NCBI RefSeq assembly: GCF_000152625.1
Contig: NZ_CH724156.1
Coordinates: 3,512,289 to 3,576,288, forward strand
DNA length: 64,000 nucleotides
Origin: Roseovarius nubinhibens ISM
GTDB lineage: Bacteria; Pseudomonadota; Alphaproteobacteria; Rhodobacterales; Rhodobacteraceae
Direction of reading: 5' to 3'
Part shown: positions 17,667-25,648 of the stretch, one piece after another
How the letters are laid out: the number at the start of each line of letters is the position of its first letter
Numbering within the stretch: position 1 is the first letter of the stretch
The notes under the pieces: generated by a model
What the model saw: only the letters and a program-made list of their open reading frames with translations
Told to the model about the DNA's origin: nothing
Database searches by the model: none
Position numbers and translations under genes: made by a program

Positions 17667-17786
17667 ATAAGAAAAACCTTATACCCAACCCAAGGATATT
17701 CTCGCTTTTTCGCGCATTGATTCTGGCTTACCCCAAGGGACAGAGAATTCTGGCCGTCGCGCCTATAGGGCTGCCTTATGCAGCCC
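17667..17786. promoter_or_regulatory. Inverted repeat and leader hairpin upstream of the catabolic trio
   Basis: ATAAG-N6-CTTAT at 17667-17682 is an operator-like dyad. A perfect 7-base-pair hairpin GGGCTGC-CTTAT-GCAGCCC lies at 17768-17786, with the same CTTAT in its loop, 35 bases before the DapA-family start. These may control the three-gene operon that follows. Confidence 0.4.
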
Positions 17787-17821
17787 CGGCGCCGACAGGC
17801 CCCAGCCACGGAGATTGCCAG

Positions 17822-18739
17822 ATGGCCCCAAGGATGACACTCGAAGGGATCTACACCCCGGTCGTGACCCCGCTGCACGATGATTTCAGCGTCGATTACG
17901 ACGCGCTGGCCGATGTGGTCGATCATCTGGTAGCAAGCGGCGTGCACGGGCTTATTTCCGGCGGCTCGACCGGCGAGAACTATACCCAGACCGTCGAGGA
18001 ACGGCTCGAGATCGCGCGCTTTACCCAAGACCGGCTCAAGGGGCGGCTGCCGCTCTTTGTCGGCACCGGCATGATGCGCACCGAGGACAGCCTCGCCATG
18101 GCCACAGGCGCGCGTGAGATGGGCGCCGATGGCATCCTGCACGGCACGCCGCCCTATTCGGTGCCCACCGAGCACGAGAACGCGCTCAACACGCTGGCGG
18201 TGGACCGCGCCGCCGATCTGCCGATGATCCTCTACAATTATCCGGGCCGGATGGGCGTCAACATGGGCGAAGAGTTTCTCGACCGGGTCGGCCGCTCGCG
18301 CAATGTGATCGGCATCAAGGAAAGCTCCGGCGACATCAACCGCGTGCATCTTCTGGCCCGCGACTATCCTCATATTCAGCTCAGCTGTGGCATGGATGAT
18401 CAGGCGCTCGAGTTCTTTGCCTGGGGCGCGCGCAGCTGGATCTGCGCCGGCTCGAACTTCCTGCCCGAGGAACATGTGTTCCTCTACGAGACCTGCGTCG
18501 TGCAGGGCGATTTCACCAAGGGCCGCCGCATCATGTCGGCGATGATGCCGCTGATGCGGGTGCTCGAACAGGGTGGCAAGTTCATCCAATGCGTCAAGCA
18601 TGGCACCACTTTCATGGGCCACCCCACCGGCACCGTGCGGCCGCCCCTGCGCCCGCTCAACAAGGATGACAAGCGTCAGCTCGAACAGGTCATCCGCACC
18701 CTCAAACGCACCATTTCTGACATCAAGGCGGAGAATTGA
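17822..18739 (+). CDS. DapA-family (dihydrodipicolinate synthase-like) lyase/aldolase
   Basis: 305-residue TIM-barrel Schiff-base enzyme. Visible are GGSTGENYTQTVEERLEIA (the GTTGE-type loop), catalytic-type Tyr in ILYNYPGRMGVNM, and the Schiff-base Lys in GIKESSGDINR. The gene context (aldehyde dehydrogenase 3 bases on, then an FAD amine oxidase) is catabolic rather than lysine biosynthesis. In hydroxyproline catabolism a DapA-family deaminase, an FAD dehydrogenase and a semialdehyde dehydrogenase occur together. The trio matches that logic, but no epimerase is seen and the substrate remains open. The start at 17822 gives MAPRMTLEGIYTPVVTPLHD after a CGGAG site; the ATG at 17834 is an alternative. 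Confidence 0.82.
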   Translation: MAPRMTLEGIYTPVVTPLHDDFSVDYDALADVVDHLVASGVHGLISGGSTGENYTQTVEERLEIARFTQDRLKGRLPLFVGTGMMRTEDSLAMATGAREMGADGILHGTPPYSVPTEHENALNTLAVDRAADLPMILYNYPGRMGVNMGEEFLDRVGRSRNVIGIKESSGDINRVHLLARDYPHIQLSCGMDDQALEFFAWGARSWICAGSNFLPEEHVFLYETCVVQGDFTKGRRIMSAMMPLMRVLEQGGKFIQCVKHGTTFMGHPTGTVRPPLRPLNKDDKRQLEQVIRTLKRTISDIKAEN

Positions 18740-18742
18740 GCC

Positions 18743-20251
18743 ATGAGTGATCTTCTGACCCGCGAAGAATACGGCGCCATTGCCAAGGGGCTGACCCTGC
18801 CCGTCAACGCCTTTATCGACGGCAGCTTTCGCCCCGCGCGATCCGGCGCGACCTTTGAGACCGTGAACCCCGCCACCGGCGCCAAGCTCGCCGATGTGGC
18901 GGCCTGCGACACCAAGGATGTGGATTTCGCCGTCGAAAAGGCCCGCGATGCCTTTGAGGATGGCCGCTGGTCGCGGCTCCACCCCTCGGCGCGCAAGGAT
19001 GTGCTCATCCGCCTGTGCAAGCTGCTCACCCGCAACGCCCATGAGCTGGCGGTGATGGAAAGCCTCGACAGCGGCAAGACCATCTATGATTGCGAAACCG
19101 TTGACATCCCCGAGACCATCCACTGCCTCAAATGGCATGCCGAGCTCATCGACAAGATCTATGATCAGGTGAGCCCCGCCTCGGACGACCATATCGCCAT
19201 GGTTCTGCGCGAACCGGTGGGGGTCGTGGGCCTCGTGCTGCCGTGGAACTTCCCGCTTCTGATGCTGGCGTGGAAAATCGGCCCGGCGCTCGCGGCAGGC
19301 TGTTCGGTGGTGGTGAAACCCGCCGAGGAAACCCCGCTCACCGCGCTGCGTCTGGCGGAACTGGCGCATGAGGCGGGCGTGCCCGCCGGTGTGCTCAACA
19401 TCGTGACCGGCGACGGGCCGGGCGTCGGCGAACCCCTCGGGCGGCACCCGGATGTCGATATGGTCTCTTTCACCGGCTCGACCGAAACCGGGCGTCGCTT
19501 TCTGCATTACTCCGCCGACAGCAACCTCAAGGAGGTCGTTCTCGAAATGGGCGGCAAGAACCCCTGCGTGGTGCTCGACGACGCCGAGAACCTCGACAGT
19601 GTCGCGGCCCATGTGGTCAACGGCGCCTTCTGGAACATGGGCGAAAACTGCTCGGCCTCGTCGCGGCTCATCGTGCATGCCTCGGTCAAGGACGATCTTC
19701 TCGCCCGGGTCGAGGCCCATGCCCGCGAATGGATCACCGGCGATCCGCTCGACCCGCAGGTGCGCGTCGGCGCGCTCGTGTCGCGGGCGCATTTCGACAA
19801 GGTCTGCTCTTATCTCGACGAGGTGCAAAAAGGCCGCGTGGTGATCGGCGGCACCCATTCCGGCGGTGCCTTTGTCGATCCCACCGTGGTCGAGATTTCC
19901 GGCAATGACGCGCGGCTCGCCCGCGAGGAAATCTTTGGCCCGGTCCTGTCAGTGATCACCGTCACCAGCACCGAAGAGGCGATCAGCATCGCCAATGACA
20001 CGCCCTATGGGCTGGCGGCCTCGGTGTTTTCGGCCAATGGCAAACGCGCGATCCGCGCCGCTCGCGCCATCAAGGCGGGGACCGTCACCGTCAACAGCTT
20101 TGGCGAGGGCGACATCACCACGCCCTTTGGCGGGTACAAGCACTCGGGCTTTGGCGGCCGCGACAATGGCATCCACGCCCATGACCAATACACCCAGCTC
20201 AAGACCATCTGGATCGACCTGTCGGATGACAGCGACGATCAGATCGGCTGA
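18743..20251 (+). CDS. Aldehyde dehydrogenase family protein
   Basis: 502-residue NAD(P)-dependent aldehyde dehydrogenase. The catalytic Glu lies in VVLEMGGKNPCVVLDDAE, the nucleophilic Cys in NMGENCSASSRLIVH, and VLPWNFPLLMLAWKIGPALA forms the oxyanion/cofactor region. SFGEGDITTPFGGYKHSGFG is the usual C-terminal motif. It resembles the PuuC-type enzymes that oxidise gamma-aminobutyraldehyde-like or glutarate-semialdehyde-like intermediates. The start follows GGCGGAG and lies 3 bases after the lyase stop. It probably oxidises the aldehyde released by its two operon partners. Confidence 0.88.
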   Translation: MSDLLTREEYGAIAKGLTLPVNAFIDGSFRPARSGATFETVNPATGAKLADVAACDTKDVDFAVEKARDAFEDGRWSRLHPSARKDVLIRLCKLLTRNAHELAVMESLDSGKTIYDCETVDIPETIHCLKWHAELIDKIYDQVSPASDDHIAMVLREPVGVVGLVLPWNFPLLMLAWKIGPALAAGCSVVVKPAEETPLTALRLAELAHEAGVPAGVLNIVTGDGPGVGEPLGRHPDVDMVSFTGSTETGRRFLHYSADSNLKEVVLEMGGKNPCVVLDDAENLDSVAAHVVNGAFWNMGENCSASSRLIVHASVKDDLLARVEAHAREWITGDPLDPQVRVGALVSRAHFDKVCSYLDEVQKGRVVIGGTHSGGAFVDPTVVEISGNDARLAREEIFGPVLSVITVTSTEEAISIANDTPYGLAASVFSANGKRAIRAARAIKAGTVTVNSFGEGDITTPFGGYKHSGFGGRDNGIHAHDQYTQLKTIWIDLSDDSDDQIG

Positions 20252-20269
20252 GCCATCGAGGCCAGACCC

Positions 20270-21616
20270 ATGACCAAGCTTCATGCCCGCCGCCTGCCCC
20301 GTCACACCGGGCGGGCGGCCTGGAACGCCATTTTGCCCGAGGCGCCGCCGCCCACGACCCTGACCGAGGATCGCTCCGCCGATGTGACCATCGTCGGCGC
20401 GGGCTTTGCCGGGCTCTCGGCGGCGCGGCGGCTGCATCAGATCGACCCGGGGTTGCGGATCGCCGTGCTCGACGCGGGCCGCGTCGGCGAAGGGGCCGCC
20501 GGGCGCAACTCGGGCTTTATGATCGACCTGCCCCATGACCTGCAATCCGACGATTACGCGGGCCATGCGGCGGACAACGACCGGATCATGACCGGGTTCA
20601 ACCGCGCCGCCATCGCCTTTGCCGCGCAGGCCGTCGCCGACTATGGCATCGCCCCCGCCTATTTCGATCCGGTGGGCAAGGTCAACGGCGCGGCGGGCGA
20701 CGGCGCCCATGCCCAGAACCTGAGCTACGCCCGCCATCTCGAGGCGCTGGGCGAGCCCTGTGAGATGCTCGATGCGCAGGCGATGCAAGAGCTCACCGGC
20801 TCCTCCTATTACCAATCCGGGCTCTACACGCCGGGCACCGCGATCTTGCAGCCGGCGGGCTATATCCGGGGGCTCGCCGCCGGTCTCGCCGCGGGCGGCG
20901 TGGCGATCTATGAGGAAAGCCCCGTCACCGATATGAGCCGGAATGGCTCTCACTGGACGGTGACCGCCAAGGGGCATCGTATCACCTCGGGCTGCGTGAT
21001 CCTGTGCACCAATGGCCATCTGGAAAGCTTTGGCTTTGCCAAGAAACGCCTCCTGCATGTGATGCTTTTTGCCTCGATGACCGAAGACCTCTCGCCCGAG
21101 GCGCTCACCGCGCTCGGCGGGCGACCGCGCTGGGGCATCACGCCCTCGGACCCGATGGGCACCACGATGCGCCGCATCGACACGACCCAGGGCGGCAACC
21201 GGATCATCACGAGGTCTTGCACCGAGTTTCGCCCCGGCATGGAGCCGAGCCGCGCAGGCCTCGCCCGCGCCACCCGCGTCATGGCCCGCAAATTCGCCGA
21301 CCGCTTCCCACAACTGGGCGGCGTCAAACAGCAATATATCTGGGCCGGGCACCTCTGCCTGAGCCTCAATGGCGTCTCGGTCACCGGGCGGCTCGAGGAT
21401 GGGCTGTTTTCGGCCTGCGTGCAAAACGGGCTCGGCACCGCGCGCGGCACGCTCACCGGCATCGCCGCCGCCGAGGCCGCGCTTGGCCATCACAGCGACA
21501 TCAGCGCCCATTTCACCGCAGAGCCCGCGCCGAAACGCCTGCCGCCCGAGCCCTTTGCCACGCTCGGCGCCAATATGGTGCTGCGGCTGCGCGAACATCG
21601 CGCCCGTATCGAATGA
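20270..21616 (+). CDS. FAD-dependent amino-acid/amine oxidoreductase (DadA/PuuB-like)
   Basis: 448-residue flavoprotein of the DAO family. The FAD dinucleotide fold is VTIVGAGFAGLSAARRLHQI near residue 40, followed by EGAAGRNSGFMIDLPHDLQS, the PuuB-like second motif. A C-terminal FAD contact is QNGLGTARGTLTGIAAAEAA. The N-terminal RRLPRHTGRAAWNAIL extension is also seen in gamma-glutamylputrescine oxidase relatives. It is the third gene of the trio and probably oxidises a secondary amine or a D- or L-imino/amino acid, delivering the substrate of the aldehyde dehydrogenase or lyase. The exact substrate cannot be read from sequence. Confidence 0.85.
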   Translation: MTKLHARRLPRHTGRAAWNAILPEAPPPTTLTEDRSADVTIVGAGFAGLSAARRLHQIDPGLRIAVLDAGRVGEGAAGRNSGFMIDLPHDLQSDDYAGHAADNDRIMTGFNRAAIAFAAQAVADYGIAPAYFDPVGKVNGAAGDGAHAQNLSYARHLEALGEPCEMLDAQAMQELTGSSYYQSGLYTPGTAILQPAGYIRGLAAGLAAGGVAIYEESPVTDMSRNGSHWTVTAKGHRITSGCVILCTNGHLESFGFAKKRLLHVMLFASMTEDLSPEALTALGGRPRWGITPSDPMGTTMRRIDTTQGGNRIITRSCTEFRPGMEPSRAGLARATRVMARKFADRFPQLGGVKQQYIWAGHLCLSLNGVSVTGRLEDGLFSACVQNGLGTARGTLTGIAAAEAALGHHSDISAHFTAEPAPKRLPPEPFATLGANMVLRLREHRARIE

Positions 21617-21655
21617 AAGTGGAGTAACGCGGATCAGGCCCAAACTTAGGCCCAA

Positions 21656-22156
21656 TCAGGCCGGGTATTTATGCGCCGAGATGAACTGCCAGATGTCGCG
21701 GTTGATCTCGGCCAGCGCATCGAGCGCGGCGCGGATCTCATCGAGCGCCGCCTCGTCGAGCGGCGTGTCCTGCCCCATCAGCAGCCGGTCCTTGCGGTCG
21801 GCAATGCGCATCTGGATGGTGCGCGGATGCTGCCCGTCGGGATCAAAGGCATAGATGCAGTGATTGTAGCGGTTGCGCAGCGCCGAATGGCGCTGAATGC
21901 GGCCGGTGAGGCCGAGAATGGCCTTGCGCTCGGCGGCATCGACCCGGTCGAGCTTGGACAGCCGTTCCACCAGGTCGATCCGCGCCCGTGTCGTGTTGAG
22001 CGTCAGAAAGGTGACGGTGGCGATTTCCTTATCGGTGCCCGAAAGCCCGGCGATCAGATGGATCAGCAGGCTTTCGGTATTGGTCCAGGCATAATTGAGC
22101 CGCCCGACGAGCAGGAGCACCGTATCGAAATCGATCCGCCCCCCCGCCGTCATCAC
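21656..22156 (-). CDS. Conserved-looking hypothetical protein coupled to a LuxR regulator
   Basis: 166 residues, no signal peptide or membrane segment, mostly helical. It contains LNYAWTNTESLLIHLIAGLS and a central HSALRNRYNHCIYAFDPDGQ. The NRYNH-type stretch resembles the helical region of small HEPN-like proteins, but I would not assign that. Its ATG overlaps the stop of the upstream LuxR gene in an ATGA arrangement, so the two are translated together. It may modulate that regulator or share its regulon. Function unknown. Confidence 0.7.
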   Translation of the reverse strand: MMTAGGRIDFDTVLLLVGRLNYAWTNTESLLIHLIAGLSGTDKEIATVTFLTLNTTRARIDLVERLSKLDRVDAAERKAILGLTGRIQRHSALRNRYNHCIYAFDPDGQHPRTIQMRIADRKDRLLMGQDTPLDEAALDEIRAALDALAEINRDIWQFISAHKYPA

Positions 22157-22851
22157 TGCACGCGCGCGGATTGCTGCTGTTCCAGAAAACAGATCGTCGC
22201 CTCGGTCCGGTTATGCACTCCGAGCTTGGCGATCACATGGTGCATATGCAGCTTGACCGTATGCACCGACAGGCCGAGCTTGTCGGCGATGATCTTGTTC
22301 TGATTGCCCTGCGCGGCACAGCTCAGCACTTCGAATTCGCGATCGGTCAGCCGATCGAAGAGCCGGTCGGGCATCGCGGGCTTGGCAGGCTCTGGCGCGG
22401 GTGCCGCCTGTTCGATCAGCTCGCGCGGCATATAGCTTTCGCCACAGAGCAGCAGCCGCAGCACCGACACCCAGCGGTCGATCTCGAGGTTCATCGGCAG
22501 ATAGCCGAGCTGCGCGCCAAGCCCATCGGCCTCGGCCGCATCCGCCACCTGCCGTGCGGCCGGCACATCGCGATAGCCCAGCGCCACCATCGCGCCGTTG
22601 AACCCCTCGCAGATCTTGCCCAACTGCGCGAGCAGCTCTTTCGACTGGCTTTGATGGACAATGATCGCGCGCAGGTTATGGCGCCCGTTCTTGTCGAAAA
22701 ACCCGAGGTCGTTGATATGGGAAATGCGCTGGAACTCGCAGCAGGGAAACTCTTCGCTCGCCAGCCGGAGCACATGGTCGGAAAAATCATGCGCGGTGCC
22801 GACAAACAGGCAGATCACTTTGGTCTTATCCAGGTTTGCTTCATCAATCAT
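22153..22851 (-). CDS. LuxR-family regulator, CsgD/VpsT-like architecture
   Basis: 232 residues. The C-terminal LuxR helix-turn-helix is RLTDREFEVLSCAAQGNQNK, then LSVHTVKLHMHHVIAKLGVH. The N-terminal domain has the alternating strand/helix pattern of a receiver, but His replaces the phospho-accepting Asp (LRAIIVHQSQ). It is therefore probably phosphorylation-independent, as in CsgD and VpsT. It is followed by an ATGA-coupled small gene and is transcribed divergently from the secretion island across a 907-base gap. Control of that island is inferred from position only. Confidence 0.85.
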   Translation of the reverse strand: MIDEANLDKTKVICLFVGTAHDFSDHVLRLASEEFPCCEFQRISHINDLGFFDKNGRHNLRAIIVHQSQSKELLAQLGKICEGFNGAMVALGYRDVPAARQVADAAEADGLGAQLGYLPMNLEIDRWVSVLRLLLCGESYMPRELIEQAAPAPEPAKPAMPDRLFDRLTDREFEVLSCAAQGNQNKIIADKLGLSVHTVKLHMHHVIAKLGVHNRTEATICFLEQQQSARVQ

Positions 22852-23758
22852 AGGCTCTCATCCCCTAGCCTTGAGCGCAAATAGGATCGGCCGGACAGGC
22901 CGCGCGCTCTCGTGTTGAAAAACTCTCTCGAGGCCGGTTTGAAAGACCCCGTCCAAACAATGGTCACTCTTACCTTTGAGCCCAAAAATACGGCGGGCCA
23001 TGGCTGAAAAATCACCCGAAATACGGTGAAGCCATTAATTAGTATTAACACATTTTAGCCTAATTGTCCGCTTGTTTATTGGGCATTGGGCGTAGGGCGG
23101 GTCAAATTGGGCAAAGGTTGGACCGGCCCTCTCGCGCCTTGGGCGATGGCGATTTTGTCAACTCAACCCTGACGTTACGCGCCCTCGCCCCGCCTGCCAC
23201 CGCCCGGCGACCGCATTCAGGCGCTGGCCATCGCGGCCACCCGGGGTCTAGACCCCCAGACCAGTGGATTTAGACCTCCCCCTGCTCTCCCTGATCAAAA
23301 GTTAACGTAAGGTTAACCGTTCGAACGCGCCCACAGCGATCCACCCCGCCGTTTCCCCAGCCTTTTCAGCCAGATACCCGGCCCGACGGCGCATCGCCTC
23401 GTTAGACCGTTTTACCGGCTGTTTTCGACTCGGGCAGCGGTGAGATGCTGTGCCTACCGCAGGTCACTTGGGGAACATGACCCTTATTTTACGGGGAATG
23501 TCGGTGATCAGAGCGTCGGGGGGCATCGCATATTTATCCGCCTCCCGCCTGATCGTCAGCCTGACGGCAAGGGGAACAGATTGAATGAAGGGGGGACATC
23601 AACACAGAGATTTCATCAGCCAACCCGGTGCCGTTCAGGATCGAGACCTCGTCCGAACCGCGCCAAATCATACGTCCAACAGAATCACCTTCCGTTGATG
23701 ATCGCTTTTGAAATGAGCGGCGATCCAGCGAAGGTCTCATATTTCGGAGATTGAACAA
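22852..23758. promoter_or_regulatory. Long non-coding divergent region of the secretion island
   Basis: 907 bases with no convincing gene: the short frames present (for example 23440-23754) lack ribosome sites and domain likeness. It contains an AT-rich patch at 23030-23062 with TTAA-N6-TTAA, unusual in this GC-rich DNA. It also holds a perfect TTAA-N7-TTAA at 23302-23316 and repeated AGACC units around 23247-23273. About 440 bases then precede the 575-residue substrate gene, long enough for a structured leader or a small RNA. The start region AATGAGCGG...GGAGATTGAACAAATGG supplies its ribosome site. Confidence 0.6.
23302..23316. promoter_or_regulatory. Perfect CtrA-type box
   Basis: TTAA-CGTAAGG-TTAA matches the consensus TTAA-N7-TTAA of the alphaproteobacterial response regulator CtrA. 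CtrA controls motility and surface functions in Rhodobacterales. It lies about 440 bases before the Gln/Asn-rich gene and about 450 bases before the divergent LuxR gene. Binding is inferred from the consensus only. Confidence 0.5.
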
Positions 23759-25486
23759 ATGGGTAGCAACAAAAACTGGATTTTCCCGATTGGTCCCAAA
23801 AGCCATCAGGATCAGGATCAAGATCAGCACCAGGGCCAGGCCCAGGCTGAACTTCAAGCCCAGCTGCAAGCACAGGGACAAGGCCAAGGTCAGGGTCAGG
23901 CCCAGCACTCATCAAGTGAGAACTGGAACGGCAATGGCAATGGCAACCTGAACGGCAACGGCAACCTGAACGGCAATGGCAACCTGAATGGTAACGGCAA
24001 CCTGAATGGTAACGGCAACCACAACGGCAACGCCAACGGCAACGCCAATGGTAACCTGAACGCCAACGGGAACCTGAACGCCAATGGCAACCTCAACGCC
24101 AATGGCAACGTCAACAGCAACACCAACGAGAGCATGACCACCGTGGGTGTCGACGTCACTGTCGGGATCGAAGGCTATGAGCCGACCGATGACGATTTCG
24201 CCGACATCGACCTCGACCATTCAGAGGCCGGTGATTTCATCATGGCCAAGGGCGACATCGACTACAGCCCCGGCAATGACATGAACCTCGAAGACATCCT
24301 TGCCGACGCCCTTGATGGCGCGGGCAATGACACGGGCATCGTCAACGCGCAGTCCAACAACCTGCAAGACAATGACACGCTCGAGAAAGTCTCGAACGAC
24401 GGCAAGCTGGACCAGAAGAACGACTCTCGCGGCGGCGACGCCGAAGCGGGTGACGGCATCAGCGCCGGCGCAGCTGGCGGCGATGGCGGTCACGCCAAAT
24501 CGGACGGCGGCAACGCACTTGGTGGCTTTGGCGTCGGTGGTGCGGCCATCGCGGTCGGCGGCCATAGCGGTGACGGCGGCAAAGGCGACGCAGACGGCGG
24601 CAAAGGTGACGATGGCGGTGATGCAACCGCGGTTGGCATCGGCCTTGGTCTCGGCGCAGCTGGCGCGGATTCGGACGCTGACGGTGGCGACGGCGCAGGC
24701 GCAGCCTCGATCGGGGCCGGTCTCGGCATCGGCGCAGGTCTGGCCGGTGCAAATGCTGAAGGCGGCAACAGCGGCGACGCTGGCGGTCTTGGCCTCGGCA
24801 TCGGTGCTGCAAGCTCCGACGCGGACAGCAGCAACGACGGCGATGCCGGCGCAATCGGAGCCGGTCTCGGCATCCTTGGCGTTGGTCTGGCTGGCGCTGA
24901 GAACGGTTCGACCGGCAATGCCGATGCGGCTGCAGGTGGCATTGGCCTCGGCGGTGGCTCGGGCGAGAGCGGCAATGGCGGCGACGCCGGTGCTCTGGCT
25001 GCAGGTCTCGGCAATGGTGAAGGCACCGGTCGCGGTGGCGAAGCCACTGGCGGTGACGGCGGCGACGCCGGTTCGGTGGCCGGAGCGGCCAACAACGCCC
25101 AAGGCAATGGCGGCATCAACGGCGCCTTCGCGGGTGACGGCGGTGCAGGCTACGGCGGTCACGCCTGGGGCGGTGACACCGGCAATGCCACGGGCGGCTA
25201 TGCAGCAGTCGGCGGCGTTCAGGCCGGTGGCGGCACTGGCGGCTCGGCACGCGATGCCTTCGCAGATGGTGGCATGGGCGGCAATGCCGGCATGTGGGGC
25301 TCGAACAACGGTGACGATGGTTTCGTGACCGGCGAGAGCTTTGCATCGGCCGCGTCGCAAATCGACACCACCGCGTTCAACCAGAGCGTTGTGATGGGCG
25401 CGAACGTCCTCGGCAACACGGTCGACATGACCGTGGTCGGCGGCAGCTTCAGCTCCAGCTACATCGGCGACGACGCCGACAGCTAA
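23759..25486 (+). CDS. Low-complexity secreted protein with alternating Gln and Asn tracts (probable type I substrate)
   Basis: 575 residues, no Sec signal and no Cys seen. Residues 17-49 have Gln at every odd position (Glu at 31). Residues 55-123 have Asn at every odd position without exception, alternating with Gly, Leu, Ala and others in hexads such as LNGNGN. An acidic stretch (about 130-230) precedes a Gly/Ala/Asp-rich region to about residue 530, with recurring GLGIGAGLAGA and GGDGGDAG-like units. The end (FNQSVVMGANVLGNTVDM, then SSYIGDDADS) resembles the uncleaved C-terminal signals of type I substrates. It is followed by a companion protein and the ABC/HlyD exporter genes. A strong hairpin ends its transcript. 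A matrix, adhesin or amyloid-like role is inference. Confidence 0.8.
   Translation: MGSNKNWIFPIGPKSHQDQDQDQHQGQAQAELQAQLQAQGQGQGQGQAQHSSSENWNGNGNGNLNGNGNLNGNGNLNGNGNLNGNGNHNGNANGNANGNLNANGNLNANGNLNANGNVNSNTNESMTTVGVDVTVGIEGYEPTDDDFADIDLDHSEAGDFIMAKGDIDYSPGNDMNLEDILADALDGAGNDTGIVNAQSNNLQDNDTLEKVSNDGKLDQKNDSRGGDAEAGDGISAGAAGGDGGHAKSDGGNALGGFGVGGAAIAVGGHSGDGGKGDADGGKGDDGGDATAVGIGLGLGAAGADSDADGGDGAGAASIGAGLGIGAGLAGANAEGGNSGDAGGLGLGIGAASSDADSSNDGDAGAIGAGLGILGVGLAGAENGSTGNADAAAGGIGLGGGSGESGNGGDAGALAAGLGNGEGTGRGGEATGGDGGDAGSVAGAANNAQGNGGINGAFAGDGGAGYGGHAWGGDTGNATGGYAAVGGVQAGGGTGGSARDAFADGGMGGNAGMWGSNNGDDGFVTGESFASAASQIDTTAFNQSVVMGANVLGNTVDMTVVGGSFSSSYIGDDADS
23807..24127 (+). repeat. Coding repeat: alternating Gln tract then alternating Asn tract
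   Basis: 23807-23905 encodes Gln at every second residue and 23921-24127 encodes Asn at every second residue, in the same odd register. At DNA level the second part is a run of 18-base units built from AACGGCAAYGGCAACCTG with synonymous changes, so selection appears to act on the peptide pattern. Confidence 0.85.
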
Positions 25487-25496
25487 GTGACCTTGT

Positions 25497-25524
25497 TTCG
25501 GGCCCGGCATCGTCCGGGCCCGAA
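25497..25524 (+). terminator. Hairpin between the repeat protein and its companion gene
   Basis: Perfect 11-base-pair stem TTCGGGCCCGG / CCGGGCCCGAA with loop CATCGT, followed by GCCTTTTT. It lies 11 bases past the stop. A partial terminator here would make the substrate more abundant than the exporter. Confidence 0.8.
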
Positions 25525-25648
25525 GCCTTTTTAAGACCCAAGATTTTTAGATTCGTAAATTCGGTGAAGCGGCCCCGAGGGCCGCACGGCCCTTAAGGCC
25601 AAAAGGCAAGAGCAGCCGGCCAGAATACTTGGATGGAAAGGCTCGGAC

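Noticed and set aside
23440..23754. 104-codon frame in the leader of the secretion island
   Set aside because: No ribosome site, Arg/Pro-rich chance composition, and no similarity to anything I recognise.
23921..24127. CRISPR-like array
   Set aside because: The regular 18-base units are in-frame codons for an Asn-rich peptide, with no spacers and no cas genes nearby.
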